From CAYJSJ01 sp964373065 (GTDB taxonomy: Bacteria; Patescibacteriota; Gracilibacteria; Peribacterales; Peribacteraceae), in the NCBI GenBank assembly GCA_964373065.1, contig CAYJSJ010000002.1, forward strand, positions 17,480-81,479: 64,000 bases of DNA, written 5' to 3'. A model generated the notes under the pieces. The model was given only the letters and a program-made list of their open reading frames with translations. It searched no databases and was not told the origin of the DNA. Shown piece after piece: positions 40,355 through 48,314 of the stretch. Each line of letters opens with the position of its first letter. Positions within the stretch are counted from its first letter, which is position 1. The position numbers were made by a program, and so were the translations under genes.

Positions 40355-41302
40355 TTATGCGTCGGATGTTTTTTCCACATTCTTTGCCGCTTCCTCCGTA
40401 AGTATATCCAAGTCTTTCAGGCAACTGAGTTCCAGGTATGTAATGGTCCACACTGTTTGTTTGAAGACGGTGATGTACGCGAAGAAGTAGCTCGCCACCC
40501 CCACGAGGAGTACGCCGATCACCGTGCCGATGCCATAGCTGAGTGCAGGAGAAAGAAACTCTGCCAGCAGCAATCCGATACCGACGACGATGCCCGGAAT
40601 AAGCAGAAGCATGACGACGTTGATGAGGATGCGCAGGCTGATGACGAAGAGGAGGATGAAGAGGAAGACGACATGCCCCAAGTGACTGATGATGAGCTTG
40701 ATGCTTTTGCCGATTGCGACGAAGGGACCGAGCTTATGGATGACGATGGCTTCCTCCGCGAAGGCAGAAATAAATTTGAGCAGATTGCTAAAAAACCACA
40801 GAAAGAGCAGCAGCCCGAGGGGCAAGAGCAGGAAATCGCCGGTCGGCCCGTAACGGATCATGAGGGAGGCAATGGTGATGACCGTGGAAATGCCGGCAAG
40901 CACAAAGAGCTCATGCACCACAAAGATCGGTAAGAAATTGTAGAGGGCGAGGACCAGTCCGCCTTTCACCTCCTGTTTCATGTGCGATTTTGCCGCAAGG
41001 CCGATCACTGCCCCTTGTGCGAAATGTGGGAACACGAGCTCAATTGCGATCATGGTAAAAATAGTGATGATGAGCGTCCACGCAGCGCCATTCGGCATGA
41101 ATGTTAGAAACAACTCTTCCATGGCAAAAAAGCTGATGGTTTCCCCCTTGATAGCGTAGAGGTAGAAGAACCATGATTGATAGATGAGGAGCTTCACATT
41201 CAGAAGTGTCTGCAGCAACGCGGAGACAAAGCCCCAGTAACGCATCTGCTTTTCGCGCTTGGTCATAGCCCAGGCTTTAGCGATGATTTCGCGGGGAGAC
41301 AT
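40355..41302 (-). CDS. Polytopic membrane protein
   Basis: 315 residues, about six to seven hydrophobic segments. N-terminal R-E-I-I-A-K-A-W-A-M-T-K-R-E-K-Q-M-R is cytoplasmic and basic; a long loop near 155-190 (E-E-A-I-V-I-H-K-L-G-P-F-V-A-I-G-K-S-I) separates two membrane halves. The pattern is like other Patescibacteria proteins annotated only as membrane proteins. No catalytic motif. Upstream of the start is a short-repeat block; downstream is the lexA promoter. Confidence 0.8.
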   Translation of the reverse strand: MSPREIIAKAWAMTKREKQMRYWGFVSALLQTLLNVKLLIYQSWFFYLYAIKGETISFFAMEELFLTFMPNGAAWTLIITIFTMIAIELVFPHFAQGAVIGLAAKSHMKQEVKGGLVLALYNFLPIFVVHELFVLAGISTVITIASLMIRYGPTGDFLLLPLGLLLFLWFFSNLLKFISAFAEEAIVIHKLGPFVAIGKSIKLIISHLGHVVFLFILLFVISLRILINVVMLLLIPGIVVGIGLLLAEFLSPALSYGIGTVIGVLLVGVASYFFAYITVFKQTVWTITYLELSCLKDLDILTEEAAKNVEKTSDA

Positions 41303-41307
41303 ATGCG

Positions 41308-41368
41308 AGGGATTAGGGGATGGGGATTAGAATTTAGGGATTAGAATTTAGAATTTAGGATTAAGGGG
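41308..41368. repeat. GGGATTAG/TTTAGAA short-repeat block
   Basis: About 60 bases of GGGGATTAG and AATTTAG units directly upstream of the 41302 membrane protein and reaching the end of the LCP gene. Same family as the arms at 7007/7489 and 13853/13948. Confidence 0.7.
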
Positions 41369-42901
41369 TATCGGTTCTCTCTTCTGTACAAGATCTTGCA
41401 GGGGGGCGTAGCGGAAGTCGCGTCCGAGAAGAATGGTAACACGACGCTGCTGCGTTGCCGGCAGATCACTGGGGGCAGGAAGCAACGGAAGATCGAAGAG
41501 AGTTCCGAAGAAGATCGCGATGGAATCTGGTTCAGGAACTTGCAGAATCATCGATGTCGGAAGCTTCTCGGTCTTGGCATTCTCGATGATCGGGACGTCA
41601 AACCCGTATCGGATCAGTTCCGTTGCAAGTTTTCGTGCAATGCCGGGGGGTGCTCCGGCATTCAGCACGGAAATAGTCGGAGACTCCGCATAGATTTCCC
41701 GTTTGTTGAAGAAGAGTTCTGCAAGGGTATGGATCTGTTTCCACGTAACGGGGAACTCCGGGAGAGAGATCGGGAGGAACACCGCTGCACCATCGAAGAG
41801 ATCACGGGGCGGTGTGTAGAGGAAGCCACCCGGTTCTATGAATCCGTCGTAAAGGGCATTGCGGTCACTCAGTTGCATCGTCATCACACGGTCTTTGTCG
41901 AGTTTTTCTATAAGTGCCGCAGCGCCGATCATTTCTCGGAGCGTCATGGTTGTTTCCACATTCTCGCGCATGATGCTGACAAATGACGTTATGGCTCCGG
42001 CATCGGTCAGGATGCCCTGCGCTTTCGCTTTCGCTGCCATGGCGCGGAGAAGTTGTTGCTGACGGGCGGAACGTCCAAAGTCGCTTGAGGAATGGCGGCT
42101 CCGTGCATATTTGAGTGCAGTTGCTCCATCGAGGTGTCGCATCCCCTGCTTGAGCATGAAGGGGTCAAATCCGTAGTTTTCGTCGGGGTATTCCCTGTCT
42201 TCAATGTCCATGGGGACATCGATGTCTACACCCCCGATGGTGTCGACAGCGCGGACAAACGCCGTGAAGTCTACTTTGACGCTGTGGTGGATCTCCAGGC
42301 CGAGCGACCGACCGATTTCGCGTGCAAGCTCTCGTAACGTTTCCTTCCCTGCCTCTGGGGGGTCCATGCCTTTCTTGTAGATCAGGAAGCTCCGGTAATC
42401 GCGATACAGGGTATTGAGTTTCCCTTTCCCCATCTTTTCGGTGCTGAGGAGGTAGAGATCACGTGGAAGGGAGAGGAGAACGGAGCTCTTTACGCCTGTG
42501 GGGTCGACACTTGCAATCATGATGGTGTCTGTAAGGTTCTTTCCATCATGTCCGGCGTCACCCTGCCCGAGCAGAAGCACGTTTGTGAACCCGCTTGTAT
42601 CCTTCGGGAGCTCGGTGCCCGCAACGCGCAAGACGGAGGAAATACCGAGGCCGCGTACGGACAATATGGCCTTGCCGATGCCTGCGAGCAGCAGGAAGGT
42701 TATAAACAGCGAAACGACTACGAGCAGCAGACGCTTGAGGATGCTTCTTCGTCGGGAATTTCTCTTCTCCGCATCGTGTTGCTTTTTCCATCCCCGGTAG
42801 ATGCCGAGGATCGGTTGGGAGATCGTGAGTGCGGCGATGAGGTACCCTCTCCACGAACCTCTGCGCGGTTTTTCACGAATTTTTCGTACAGTGAACGACA
42901 T
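41348..42901 (-). CDS. LytR-CpsA-Psr (LCP) family cell-wall polymer ligase
   Basis: Transfers anionic or other glycopolymers from a lipid carrier to peptidoglycan. 517 residues: cytoplasmic basic N-terminus, one membrane helix near 52-75 (R-L-L-L-V-V-V-S-L-F-I-T-F-L-L-L-A-G-I), then the LCP domain with D-T-I-M-I-A-S-V-D-P, S-L-P-R-D-L-Y, K-L-N-T-L-Y, and the R-x-R-H-S-S-S-D-F-G-R-S-A-R-Q-Q catalytic region near 270. A C-terminal LytR_C-like domain follows (I-S-V-L-N-A-G-A-P-P-G-I-A). Supports a real peptidoglycan wall carrying attached polymers. Confidence 0.93.
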   Translation of the reverse strand: MSFTVRKIREKPRRGSWRGYLIAALTISQPILGIYRGWKKQHDAEKRNSRRRSILKRLLLVVVSLFITFLLLAGIGKAILSVRGLGISSVLRVAGTELPKDTSGFTNVLLLGQGDAGHDGKNLTDTIMIASVDPTGVKSSVLLSLPRDLYLLSTEKMGKGKLNTLYRDYRSFLIYKKGMDPPEAGKETLRELAREIGRSLGLEIHHSVKVDFTAFVRAVDTIGGVDIDVPMDIEDREYPDENYGFDPFMLKQGMRHLDGATALKYARSRHSSSDFGRSARQQQLLRAMAAKAKAQGILTDAGAITSFVSIMRENVETTMTLREMIGAAALIEKLDKDRVMTMQLSDRNALYDGFIEPGGFLYTPPRDLFDGAAVFLPISLPEFPVTWKQIHTLAELFFNKREIYAESPTISVLNAGAPPGIARKLATELIRYGFDVPIIENAKTEKLPTSMILQVPEPDSIAIFFGTLFDLPLLPAPSDLPATQQRRVTILLGRDFRYAPLQDLVQKREPIPLNPKF

Positions 42902-43052
42902 GGAGATAGAAAGAAATATGCTCTGCGGCGATCAAAATATCACAGCATCGGAACCAGCCTATCGAAAAGGCGGAACGTCTCATAGTGTATTTCCGTACAT
43001 CCCTATGGTGTACGAGTGTTTTTGCTTAGCGATGGCAGCCGAAGCTTTTGTG

Positions 43053-43688
43053 TTATGGAGTGAAGAATATATATATGAGGTACAGGATTCCGAGAATAAT
43101 TGGCTGATGGATCATGTAGATGATGAGGGAGTGACGACCGGGGAACGTTATCAGTGATTGGTTGATGGTGATTGGCAGTCGGAAATTGTTGCGGACATAG
43201 AGATAGTGTCCGACCCCGTACCCGATCAGCATGAGGCCGATCCAGGGAATTGGCGGATAGAAATCGAGAGTGGGGCGCAGGGGAGAGAGGGCGGGGGCCA
43301 GGGCGAGGGCAAGGCCAATGAGAATGGTGAATTCTTTCAGTCTCTTGAGTGGAATCAATACAAGCATTCCGAGCCCGATGCAGTGGAGGATTCCGAAGTA
43401 AATAAAAGTCTTCGGATCATAGATATACGTGACCATCGAAATGAGTGCTGCACAGGAGAGGACGATCCCTGCTCGTCTCAGTGGTTGTGCCGTAAAATTT
43501 GTTGCGATGCCGGCTACAATCAGAAACAGTGAAGCTGTCAGTATGCGAAAAGACTGCCAGACGGACCCGAAGAGATCTATTGGGAAGCCATAAAAATAGT
43601 AGAGATCAAATGCTATGTGAAAGACGATCATCATGATGATCGCGATCGTGCGCAGGAGGTCTATTTCGATGATGCGTTTCTTGGCCAC
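43053..43688 (-). CDS. DUF1624 (heparan-alpha-glucosaminide acetyltransferase-like) membrane protein
   Basis: 211 residues from GTG at 43688, the first start that matches the family opening R-I-I-E-I-D-L-L-R-T-I-A-I-I-M-M-I-V-F-H. Longer frames read antisense-like sequence and overlap the upstream gene. About seven helices; F-G-I-L-H-C-I-G and H-S-L-I-I-Y-M-I-H-Q-P-I are the other typical blocks. Members move acyl groups across membranes, so it may decorate surface polysaccharide. It overlaps the upstream gene by 28 bases. Confidence 0.82.
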   Translation of the reverse strand: MAKKRIIEIDLLRTIAIIMMIVFHIAFDLYYFYGFPIDLFGSVWQSFRILTASLFLIVAGIATNFTAQPLRRAGIVLSCAALISMVTYIYDPKTFIYFGILHCIGLGMLVLIPLKRLKEFTILIGLALALAPALSPLRPTLDFYPPIPWIGLMLIGYGVGHYLYVRNNFRLPITINQSLITFPGRHSLIIYMIHQPIILGILYLIYIFFTP

Positions 43689-44101
43689 AGCATGAGTGTA
43701 CTGACTATCAAGAGAAAGAGCACAATCACTCTGAGCAGCGGAAGGTACGGAACAAGCGGGAGCAGACTGAGGCTCATGCCAAACAGTGAAACGGGAATAA
43801 GCAAACACACCGGACAGAGCAGCGTGATCACCCCAAGGCCACCCGCAATCGTAGAGGCGCGCCTCGCTCCGATGGGACATGACCCTTCTTTGATGCGAAA
43901 AAAAATGAGCCCTGTATTGAAGGAAAGCAGAACGATGATTGCAGTAGTGAAGAGTATTTCTTCTTGCGTCGGTTCCGGGCGCGGGAGGCGTGGGAGGAGA
44001 TCGCCAATGAGCCCGAGTTCCCAACTAAAAAATATGCCGAGCAAAGCGGCACAGATGCAGAACGACAACCAGAAGATCGAACTCCGGAGAAGGGGCAGCA
44101 T
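43661..44101 (-). CDS. Membrane protein, about four helices
   Basis: 146 residues. Helices near 8-30, 48-68, 80-105 and 115-138; one inner loop holds R-I-K-E-G-S-C-P-I-G-A-R-R-A-S, and the third helix has L-L-C-P-V-C-L-L-I-P, a paired-Cys pattern reminiscent of the DsbD/CcdA-like C-P-x-C motif. Start at 44101, three bases after the upstream Cys-rich gene. The shared operon suggests a thiol or metal role, but this is a guess. Confidence 0.75.
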   Translation of the reverse strand: MLPLLRSSIFWLSFCICAALLGIFFSWELGLIGDLLPRLPRPEPTQEEILFTTAIIVLLSFNTGLIFFRIKEGSCPIGARRASTIAGGLGVITLLCPVCLLIPVSLFGMSLSLLPLVPYLPLLRVIVLFLLIVSTLMLWPRNASSK

Positions 44102-44104
44102 ATG

Positions 44105-44329
44105 CTACGAGTTTGCACCCTTCCTGCAGCCGGGACAAGGCAGGCAGGTAAGCTTGTTACACCCTTCCTTCTCGCAGGTTCCGCTTTGGCAAATTTCCAG
44201 AGCAGGGCAGAAAGAAGACTGCGCCAGAACGATGCTTTCGTTTCGGTGTATATACGAATAATATCCGATCGACATACAAGCGATCGCGAGTGTCACGGTA
44301 AGCCACGGGGACTGTAGCATCTTGTGCAT
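44105..44329 (-). CDS. Small Cys-rich membrane-anchored protein
   Basis: 74 residues from the ATG at 44329. An N-terminal helix (W-L-T-V-T-L-A-I-A-C-M-S-I-G-Y-Y) is followed by an exported segment with eight Cys in 45 residues: C-P-A-L-E-I-C, C-E-K-E-G-C, C-L-P-C-P-G-C. Could bind metal or form disulphides. First gene of a three-gene operon with the two membrane proteins that follow. Confidence 0.65.
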   Translation of the reverse strand: MHKMLQSPWLTVTLAIACMSIGYYSYIHRNESIVLAQSSFCPALEICQSGTCEKEGCNKLTCLPCPGCRKGANS

Positions 44330-44422
44330 CAGTGCTATTATACCATAGATATTGCCTTTTTCGAAGCTGTTTTCTCCGAAAGGAGCCACAGCAGATGCCG
44401 CAGCCCCCCTTCGACAAAACGT

Positions 44423-44842
44423 TTATTTGAGTGCCACTTTCGCGCCTGCCGCCTCGAGTTTTTTCTTGGCTTCCTCGGCTTCTGCCTTGGGTACATTTTC
44501 CTTGATAACTTTGGGCGCGCCGTCGACGGTTGCCTTTGCTTCACCGAGGCCGAGTCCCGTGATTTCGCGCACTGCCTTGATGACGGCGATCTTCTGATCT
44601 CCGCCGCTTATGAGCTCGATGCTATAGGAGCTTTTCTCTTCGGCACCGGCGTCGCCGGCAGCCGCACCCGCGGACATCACGACGGGGGCAGCCGTGGAGA
44701 TGCCGTATTCCTGCTCCATAAATTTCACGACATTATTCAATTGCACGACATTGAGTTTCTCGACTGCACTGATTACCGCTTGCTCCTCTTTGCTGAGCTT
44801 CGGTGCCGCTTTGGTGTCTTGTACTGCTGCTGGATCTGACAT
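44423..44842 (-). CDS. rplL: 50S ribosomal protein L7/L12
   Basis: Stalk protein that recruits translation GTPases. 139 residues: N-terminal dimerisation helices (A-V-E-K-L-N-V-V-Q-L-N-N-V-V-K), an Ala/Gly hinge (S-A-G-A-A-A-G-D-A-G-A), and the C-terminal domain with I-A-V-I-K-A-V-R-E-I-T-G-L-G-L-G-E-A-K near 85-103. Co-transcribed behind rplJ, though 90 bases with a short repeat tract separate them. Confidence 0.97.
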   Translation of the reverse strand: MSDPAAVQDTKAAPKLSKEEQAVISAVEKLNVVQLNNVVKFMEQEYGISTAAPVVMSAGAAAGDAGAEEKSSYSIELISGGDQKIAVIKAVREITGLGLGEAKATVDGAPKVIKENVPKAEAEEAKKKLEAAGAKVALK

Positions 44843-44858
44843 GGGAATTGGGGGGAAT

Positions 44859-44900
44859 GGAAGATTGAAGATTGAAGATTGAAAATTAAAGATTGAAGAG
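44859..44900. repeat. GATTGAA heptamer tract between rplJ and rplL
   Basis: Five to six GATTGAA-type units (one AATTAAA). Lies in the leader of rplL on the mRNA, where it could alter coupling between L10 and L12 synthesis. Confidence 0.8.
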
Positions 44901-44932
44901 TGCGGAAGGTTTCGAGTATAGCGAGGGAAACA

Positions 44933-45523
44933 TTAGGATTGTGGAGGGGGGATAGACAAGGATGACGAGGTGTTCGGGGGTGCAGGAGAAGAATCAGAAG
45001 AAGTCTCCTTCGCATCTTTTTTGTCCTTTACACTCTCTCTTTTCCCTGCGACTTCTTTGAGTCCCCGAGCAAATCCCGAGAGCGGAGCGTTGAGCATGCA
45101 GGCAAAGATGGTGAGGAGTTCCAGTCGTCCCGGAATCTTTGCGATGGCGATCGCCTCCTCTTTGGTGATGGACTTTCCTTCAAAGACTCCGCCGATCAAT
45201 GCGACTTGGTCCCGTTCTTTACCGAACTTGAAGGCAATCTGTGCGCCGGAGAGGGGATCTTCGAAACTGAAAATGCAGGCAACGGGGCCATCCAGAGTTT
45301 CAAAATCGACTGCAGGGTACCCTGCCTCTTTGAAGGCAATTTCCATCAGCGTCTTTTTGGCAACTTTCATCTCTGCTTTTCCCTGCTTGAGCTTTTTCCG
45401 GAGGGAAGACACATCGCCCACCGTGAGTCCGATAAAGTGGCTGAACATTACGGACGTGGCGCCTTTGAGCTTTTCTGTGAGCTCTGTGACTTGTGCCGTT
45501 TTCTGGACTTTGGTGAGTGCCAT
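44933..45523 (-). CDS. rplJ: 50S ribosomal protein L10
   Basis: Anchors the L12 stalk. 196 residues, longer than the usual 165-175 because of a Lys/Ser/Pro-rich tail (S-S-D-S-S-P-A-P-P-N-T-S-S-S-L). The core has Q-V-T-E-L-T-E-K-L-K, M-F-S-H-F-I-G-L-T-V, and L-R-K-K-L-K-Q-G-K. It follows a long leader containing the L10 autoregulatory element. Confidence 0.95.
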   Translation of the reverse strand: MALTKVQKTAQVTELTEKLKGATSVMFSHFIGLTVGDVSSLRKKLKQGKAEMKVAKKTLMEIAFKEAGYPAVDFETLDGPVACIFSFEDPLSGAQIAFKFGKERDQVALIGGVFEGKSITKEEAIAIAKIPGRLELLTIFACMLNAPLSGFARGLKEVAGKRESVKDKKDAKETSSDSSPAPPNTSSSLSIPPPQS

Positions 45524-45716
45524 GCAGGAGGATTAGGGTAGAGAATCGGAAGACCGTGGAGAGAGGCAGACCACACTCAATTCGCCGGTCTCCGACCGGG
45601 AGACCAGCGAGGTACACGACACGACTCAGCAAGCCGGGGGCCGACTGAACGATGCTGTATACCTCGGAGGGTCTTATTTGGGGCCATCAGCCTTGCGCCC
45701 TCGGTCTTCGGTCGAT
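45524..45716 (-). ncRNA. L10 leader (rplJL autoregulatory 5' UTR)
   Basis: On the minus strand the leader of about 190 bases holds CCGAAGACCGAGGGC (45713-45696) and, after a side stem, GACCCTCCGAGGTAT (45673-45659). This pairing GAGGG/CCCTC with the flanking GAAGAC and CCGAGG matches the kink-turn-type site bound by the L10(L12)4 complex in many bacteria. A perfect hairpin GGTCTCC-CGGTC-GGAGACC follows nearer the start codon and may be the attenuation stem. Confidence 0.8.
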
Positions 45717-45721
45717 GTGGG

Positions 45722-45749
45722 ATTTTAGTGGAAAAATTGATATGGTCAA
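45722..45749 (-). promoter_or_regulatory. rplJL promoter
   Basis: On the minus strand: TTGACC (45749-45744), 16-base spacer, TAAAAT (45727-45722). It places the transcript start just before the L10 leader. Confidence 0.75.
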
Positions 45750-45837
45750 GCATTATGCTCTGGATTTTGCAATGCAATATGTTGTGGCTACCACACTCGG
45801 TTGCCTCCCTATGAGGGCATCCGTATCCTTTAGCTCC

Positions 45838-46281
45838 ATGAAAGTATTACTCCAGCGCGTCACCGAGGCTTCTGTAACGGTCGACTCTACGATGATCGGC
45901 ACTATCGGCAGGGGCTATCTTCTCTTTCTCTGCGTTCTGAAAGGGGATACCTCCGCGCAGGCAGCTCTTCTTGCGGAGAAGATCGTGAAGCTCCGGCTCT
46001 TTCCCGATGAGCAGGGCAAGATCAACGATCGTTCCATCCTTGATGTCGGCGGCGATATTCTCGTCGTTTCGCAGTTCACGCTCGCCGGACGTGCGGAGAA
46101 GGGGAATCGTCCCGATTATACACATGCTGCTCCCCCAGAGGAGGCGAAGGTGCTCTATGCATACTTCATCGGCAAGCTTCGGGAACTTGGAGTCACGAGG
46201 GTGGTATCCGGAGCATTCGGAGCTGTGATGGATGTGAAGCTTTGCAACCACGGGCCTGTGACATTATGGTTGGAGCGATAA
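45838..46281 (+). CDS. dtd: D-aminoacyl-tRNA deacylase
   Basis: Removes D-amino acids (and Gly) from tRNA. 147 residues from the ATG at 45838, which gives the invariant start M-K-V-L-L-Q-R-V-T-E-A-S-V. The catalytic pair of motifs is present: S-Q-F-T-L at 78-82 and N-x-G-P-V-T near the end (N-H-G-P-V-T-L-W-L). The longer upstream frame is antisense to the L10 leader and rejected. Confidence 0.96.
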   Translation: MKVLLQRVTEASVTVDSTMIGTIGRGYLLFLCVLKGDTSAQAALLAEKIVKLRLFPDEQGKINDRSILDVGGDILVVSQFTLAGRAEKGNRPDYTHAAPPEEAKVLYAYFIGKLRELGVTRVVSGAFGAVMDVKLCNHGPVTLWLER

Positions 46282-46285
46282 AAAT

Positions 46286-46333
46286 AGGTTTGGAAGGTTT
46301 GGAAGGTTAGAAAAGTTTGGAAGGTTTGGAAGG
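46286..46333. repeat. GGTTTGGAA tract after dtd
   Basis: Five imperfect units of period 8-9 (GGTTTGGAA). Inverse type of the tract at 33598-33645. Confidence 0.75.
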
Positions 46334-46393
46334 CCAAAAATGTATGCAATGCATCTGGATGGAGCGTGGAAAAACTATTAGAATTCCATTGTT

Positions 46394-48283
46394 ATGGGAA
46401 GCATAGGTACCATTGAGCTGGCCCCCGTTCTCAAACGTCTTCGCGCAGGAGCATCGTACGATGACAAACGCCTCTCGTGTGCTTTTGCCATAGCGACTTC
46501 CGCATATGGGGATGCAGAGCATTGGACGGGCGAGTCGCTCATCAATCACACACTCGGCATTGTGGAAGAGCTGGCTCCATTCGAACCGGACGAAGACGCT
46601 GTCATTGCATGTCTCCTTCACCATGTTCTCGAAAAGAAGGCTATGACGCTTGTGGAGCTTGAAACGGAGTTTGGGTCCAAGGTTCGTTCTCTGGTTTCCG
46701 GTGTGCATCTTCTCTCCCATGTGACACTCGAGGGCAGGAGGCGCTCTATTGAAGATCTTCGCATTATGCTCATCTCTGTTTCCGACGATATCCGCATCTT
46801 GTTTATATGTCTTTGCGATCGTGTGCACTGCTTGAAGTTTGTCGACCGCGCGGAACCGGATCGTGCAAAGAGGCTCTGTCAGGATGTCTTACAACTTTTT
46901 GCTCCCGTGGCTTCCCGGCTGGGTATATACACACTCAAGCATAAGCTCGAGGACTCCGCATTTCCCGTCGTCTATCCAAATGATAGCGAACGGGTCATGA
47001 ACCAACTGAGGCACGTCCACAGCGACTACCCGCATTTTTTTGAAAAAGCTGCAGATATGCTCATTACGTTTCTTTCGGAGCAGGGTATACAAGCGACTGT
47101 CGACGCTCGCGAAAAACAGCCCTTTAGTATTTTTCAGAAAATGCATAAGAAGAGCATCACGTCGATCAAAGATATCCATGATCTTTTTGCGTTTCGCGTC
47201 ATCGTGCCGACGGAAGAAGATTGTTACCAAGTTCTTGGGCTCCTCCATCGTCTCGGCCGCCCCTTCCCGAACCGATTTAAGGACTACATTGCGTTTCCAA
47301 AGCCGAACGGGTACCAGAGCCTTCATACGACACTAGCAGGACTTGCGGATTTTCCTGATAGTTTTTGTATAGAGGTGCAGATACGCACAGCGTCGATGCA
47401 TCGTGAAGCGCAGTACGGCGTTGCGGCACATTGGAGCTACAAGGAACATGGCGCTACAGAGCACGCGATGGAACATGTGCAACTTCACTCGATGCTGTTG
47501 CACCAAGAACAGGTGGATGACGAGACGCAATGTCCGACGTTTGCTGATCACATCTTCGTACTGACCCCGAAGGGAGACATTGTCGAGCTACCCGAGAGCG
47601 CGACCCCACTGGATTTCGCGTTTCAAGTGCATACTGATCTCGGGCTTTCTTTCCGGAACGCACGCGTCAACGGTTCCATCGTTCCGCTCGACTACACTCT
47701 GGAAAACGGCGATGTCGTCGAGATCCAGAAGCATGCCCGACCGCAACCGTCTTCCCAGTGGATGCAGATGCTCAAGATGGGCTCTTCCCGGAGCAAGTTG
47801 CGTCGCTATCTGTACGCACAAGACCGCCCGCATCTCATCACAATGGGTAAGGAACTCGTGAATGCGGAACTGCGGAAGCGCGATCTGCCGCTGCTCACCA
47901 CGGATCTTTCGTTTCTGCGCATCGTCGACGCGGAGCACCTGACGCATCAGCAGCGTGGAGACGTCTTAATGAAGATAGGACAAGGTGCGGAAAAAGCCGC
48001 ATCGCTCATGGGACGGGTGCCCCATATCCATGATCACCAGCAGAAAGAGACAACCGAAGAACCGCCTGCGGGCAGATTGCGGAGTGGCCATGAACACATA
48101 GGTATCGAGGGGAATCTTGCGATGCCCCTGCGGTATGCGAAGTGTTGCGCGGCAGAGGAGTGGCCGCGAGAAGCGATCGTCGGAAACATTAACCGCCTCG
48201 GAGAGGTGATGATCCATCGGCGCGGATGTCACATGTTTCAAAACACCAATCCTGCACGGAGGGTGCAGGTGTGGTGGAAGTAA
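46394..48283 (+). CDS. RelA/SpoT homologue, (p)ppGpp synthetase with degenerate hydrolase domain
   Basis: Makes the stringent-response alarmone. 629 residues: HD domain 25-180, synthetase near 235-350 (K-Q-P-F-S-I-F-Q-K-M and R-F-K-D-Y-I-A-F-P-K-P-N-G-Y-Q-S-L-H), TGS near 375-440 (F-V-L-T-P-K-G-D-I-V-E-L-P), and a C-terminal Cys-containing/ACT region (Y-A-K-C-C and R-R-G-C-H). In the HD domain His52 is kept, but the canonical H-D becomes H76-H77 and the following E-D becomes E80-K81, so metal binding and hydrolysis are probably lost. TAGAAT at 46379-46384 lies 9 bases before the ATG. Confidence 0.92.
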   Translation: MGSIGTIELAPVLKRLRAGASYDDKRLSCAFAIATSAYGDAEHWTGESLINHTLGIVEELAPFEPDEDAVIACLLHHVLEKKAMTLVELETEFGSKVRSLVSGVHLLSHVTLEGRRRSIEDLRIMLISVSDDIRILFICLCDRVHCLKFVDRAEPDRAKRLCQDVLQLFAPVASRLGIYTLKHKLEDSAFPVVYPNDSERVMNQLRHVHSDYPHFFEKAADMLITFLSEQGIQATVDAREKQPFSIFQKMHKKSITSIKDIHDLFAFRVIVPTEEDCYQVLGLLHRLGRPFPNRFKDYIAFPKPNGYQSLHTTLAGLADFPDSFCIEVQIRTASMHREAQYGVAAHWSYKEHGATEHAMEHVQLHSMLLHQEQVDDETQCPTFADHIFVLTPKGDIVELPESATPLDFAFQVHTDLGLSFRNARVNGSIVPLDYTLENGDVVEIQKHARPQPSSQWMQMLKMGSSRSKLRRYLYAQDRPHLITMGKELVNAELRKRDLPLLTTDLSFLRIVDAEHLTHQQRGDVLMKIGQGAEKAASLMGRVPHIHDHQQKETTEEPPAGRLRSGHEHIGIEGNLAMPLRYAKCCAAEEWPREAIVGNINRLGEVMIHRRGCHMFQNTNPARRVQVWWK

Positions 48284-48314
48284 CGCTTTCTGGAGGGAGA
48301 ACCTGTGAACGATA

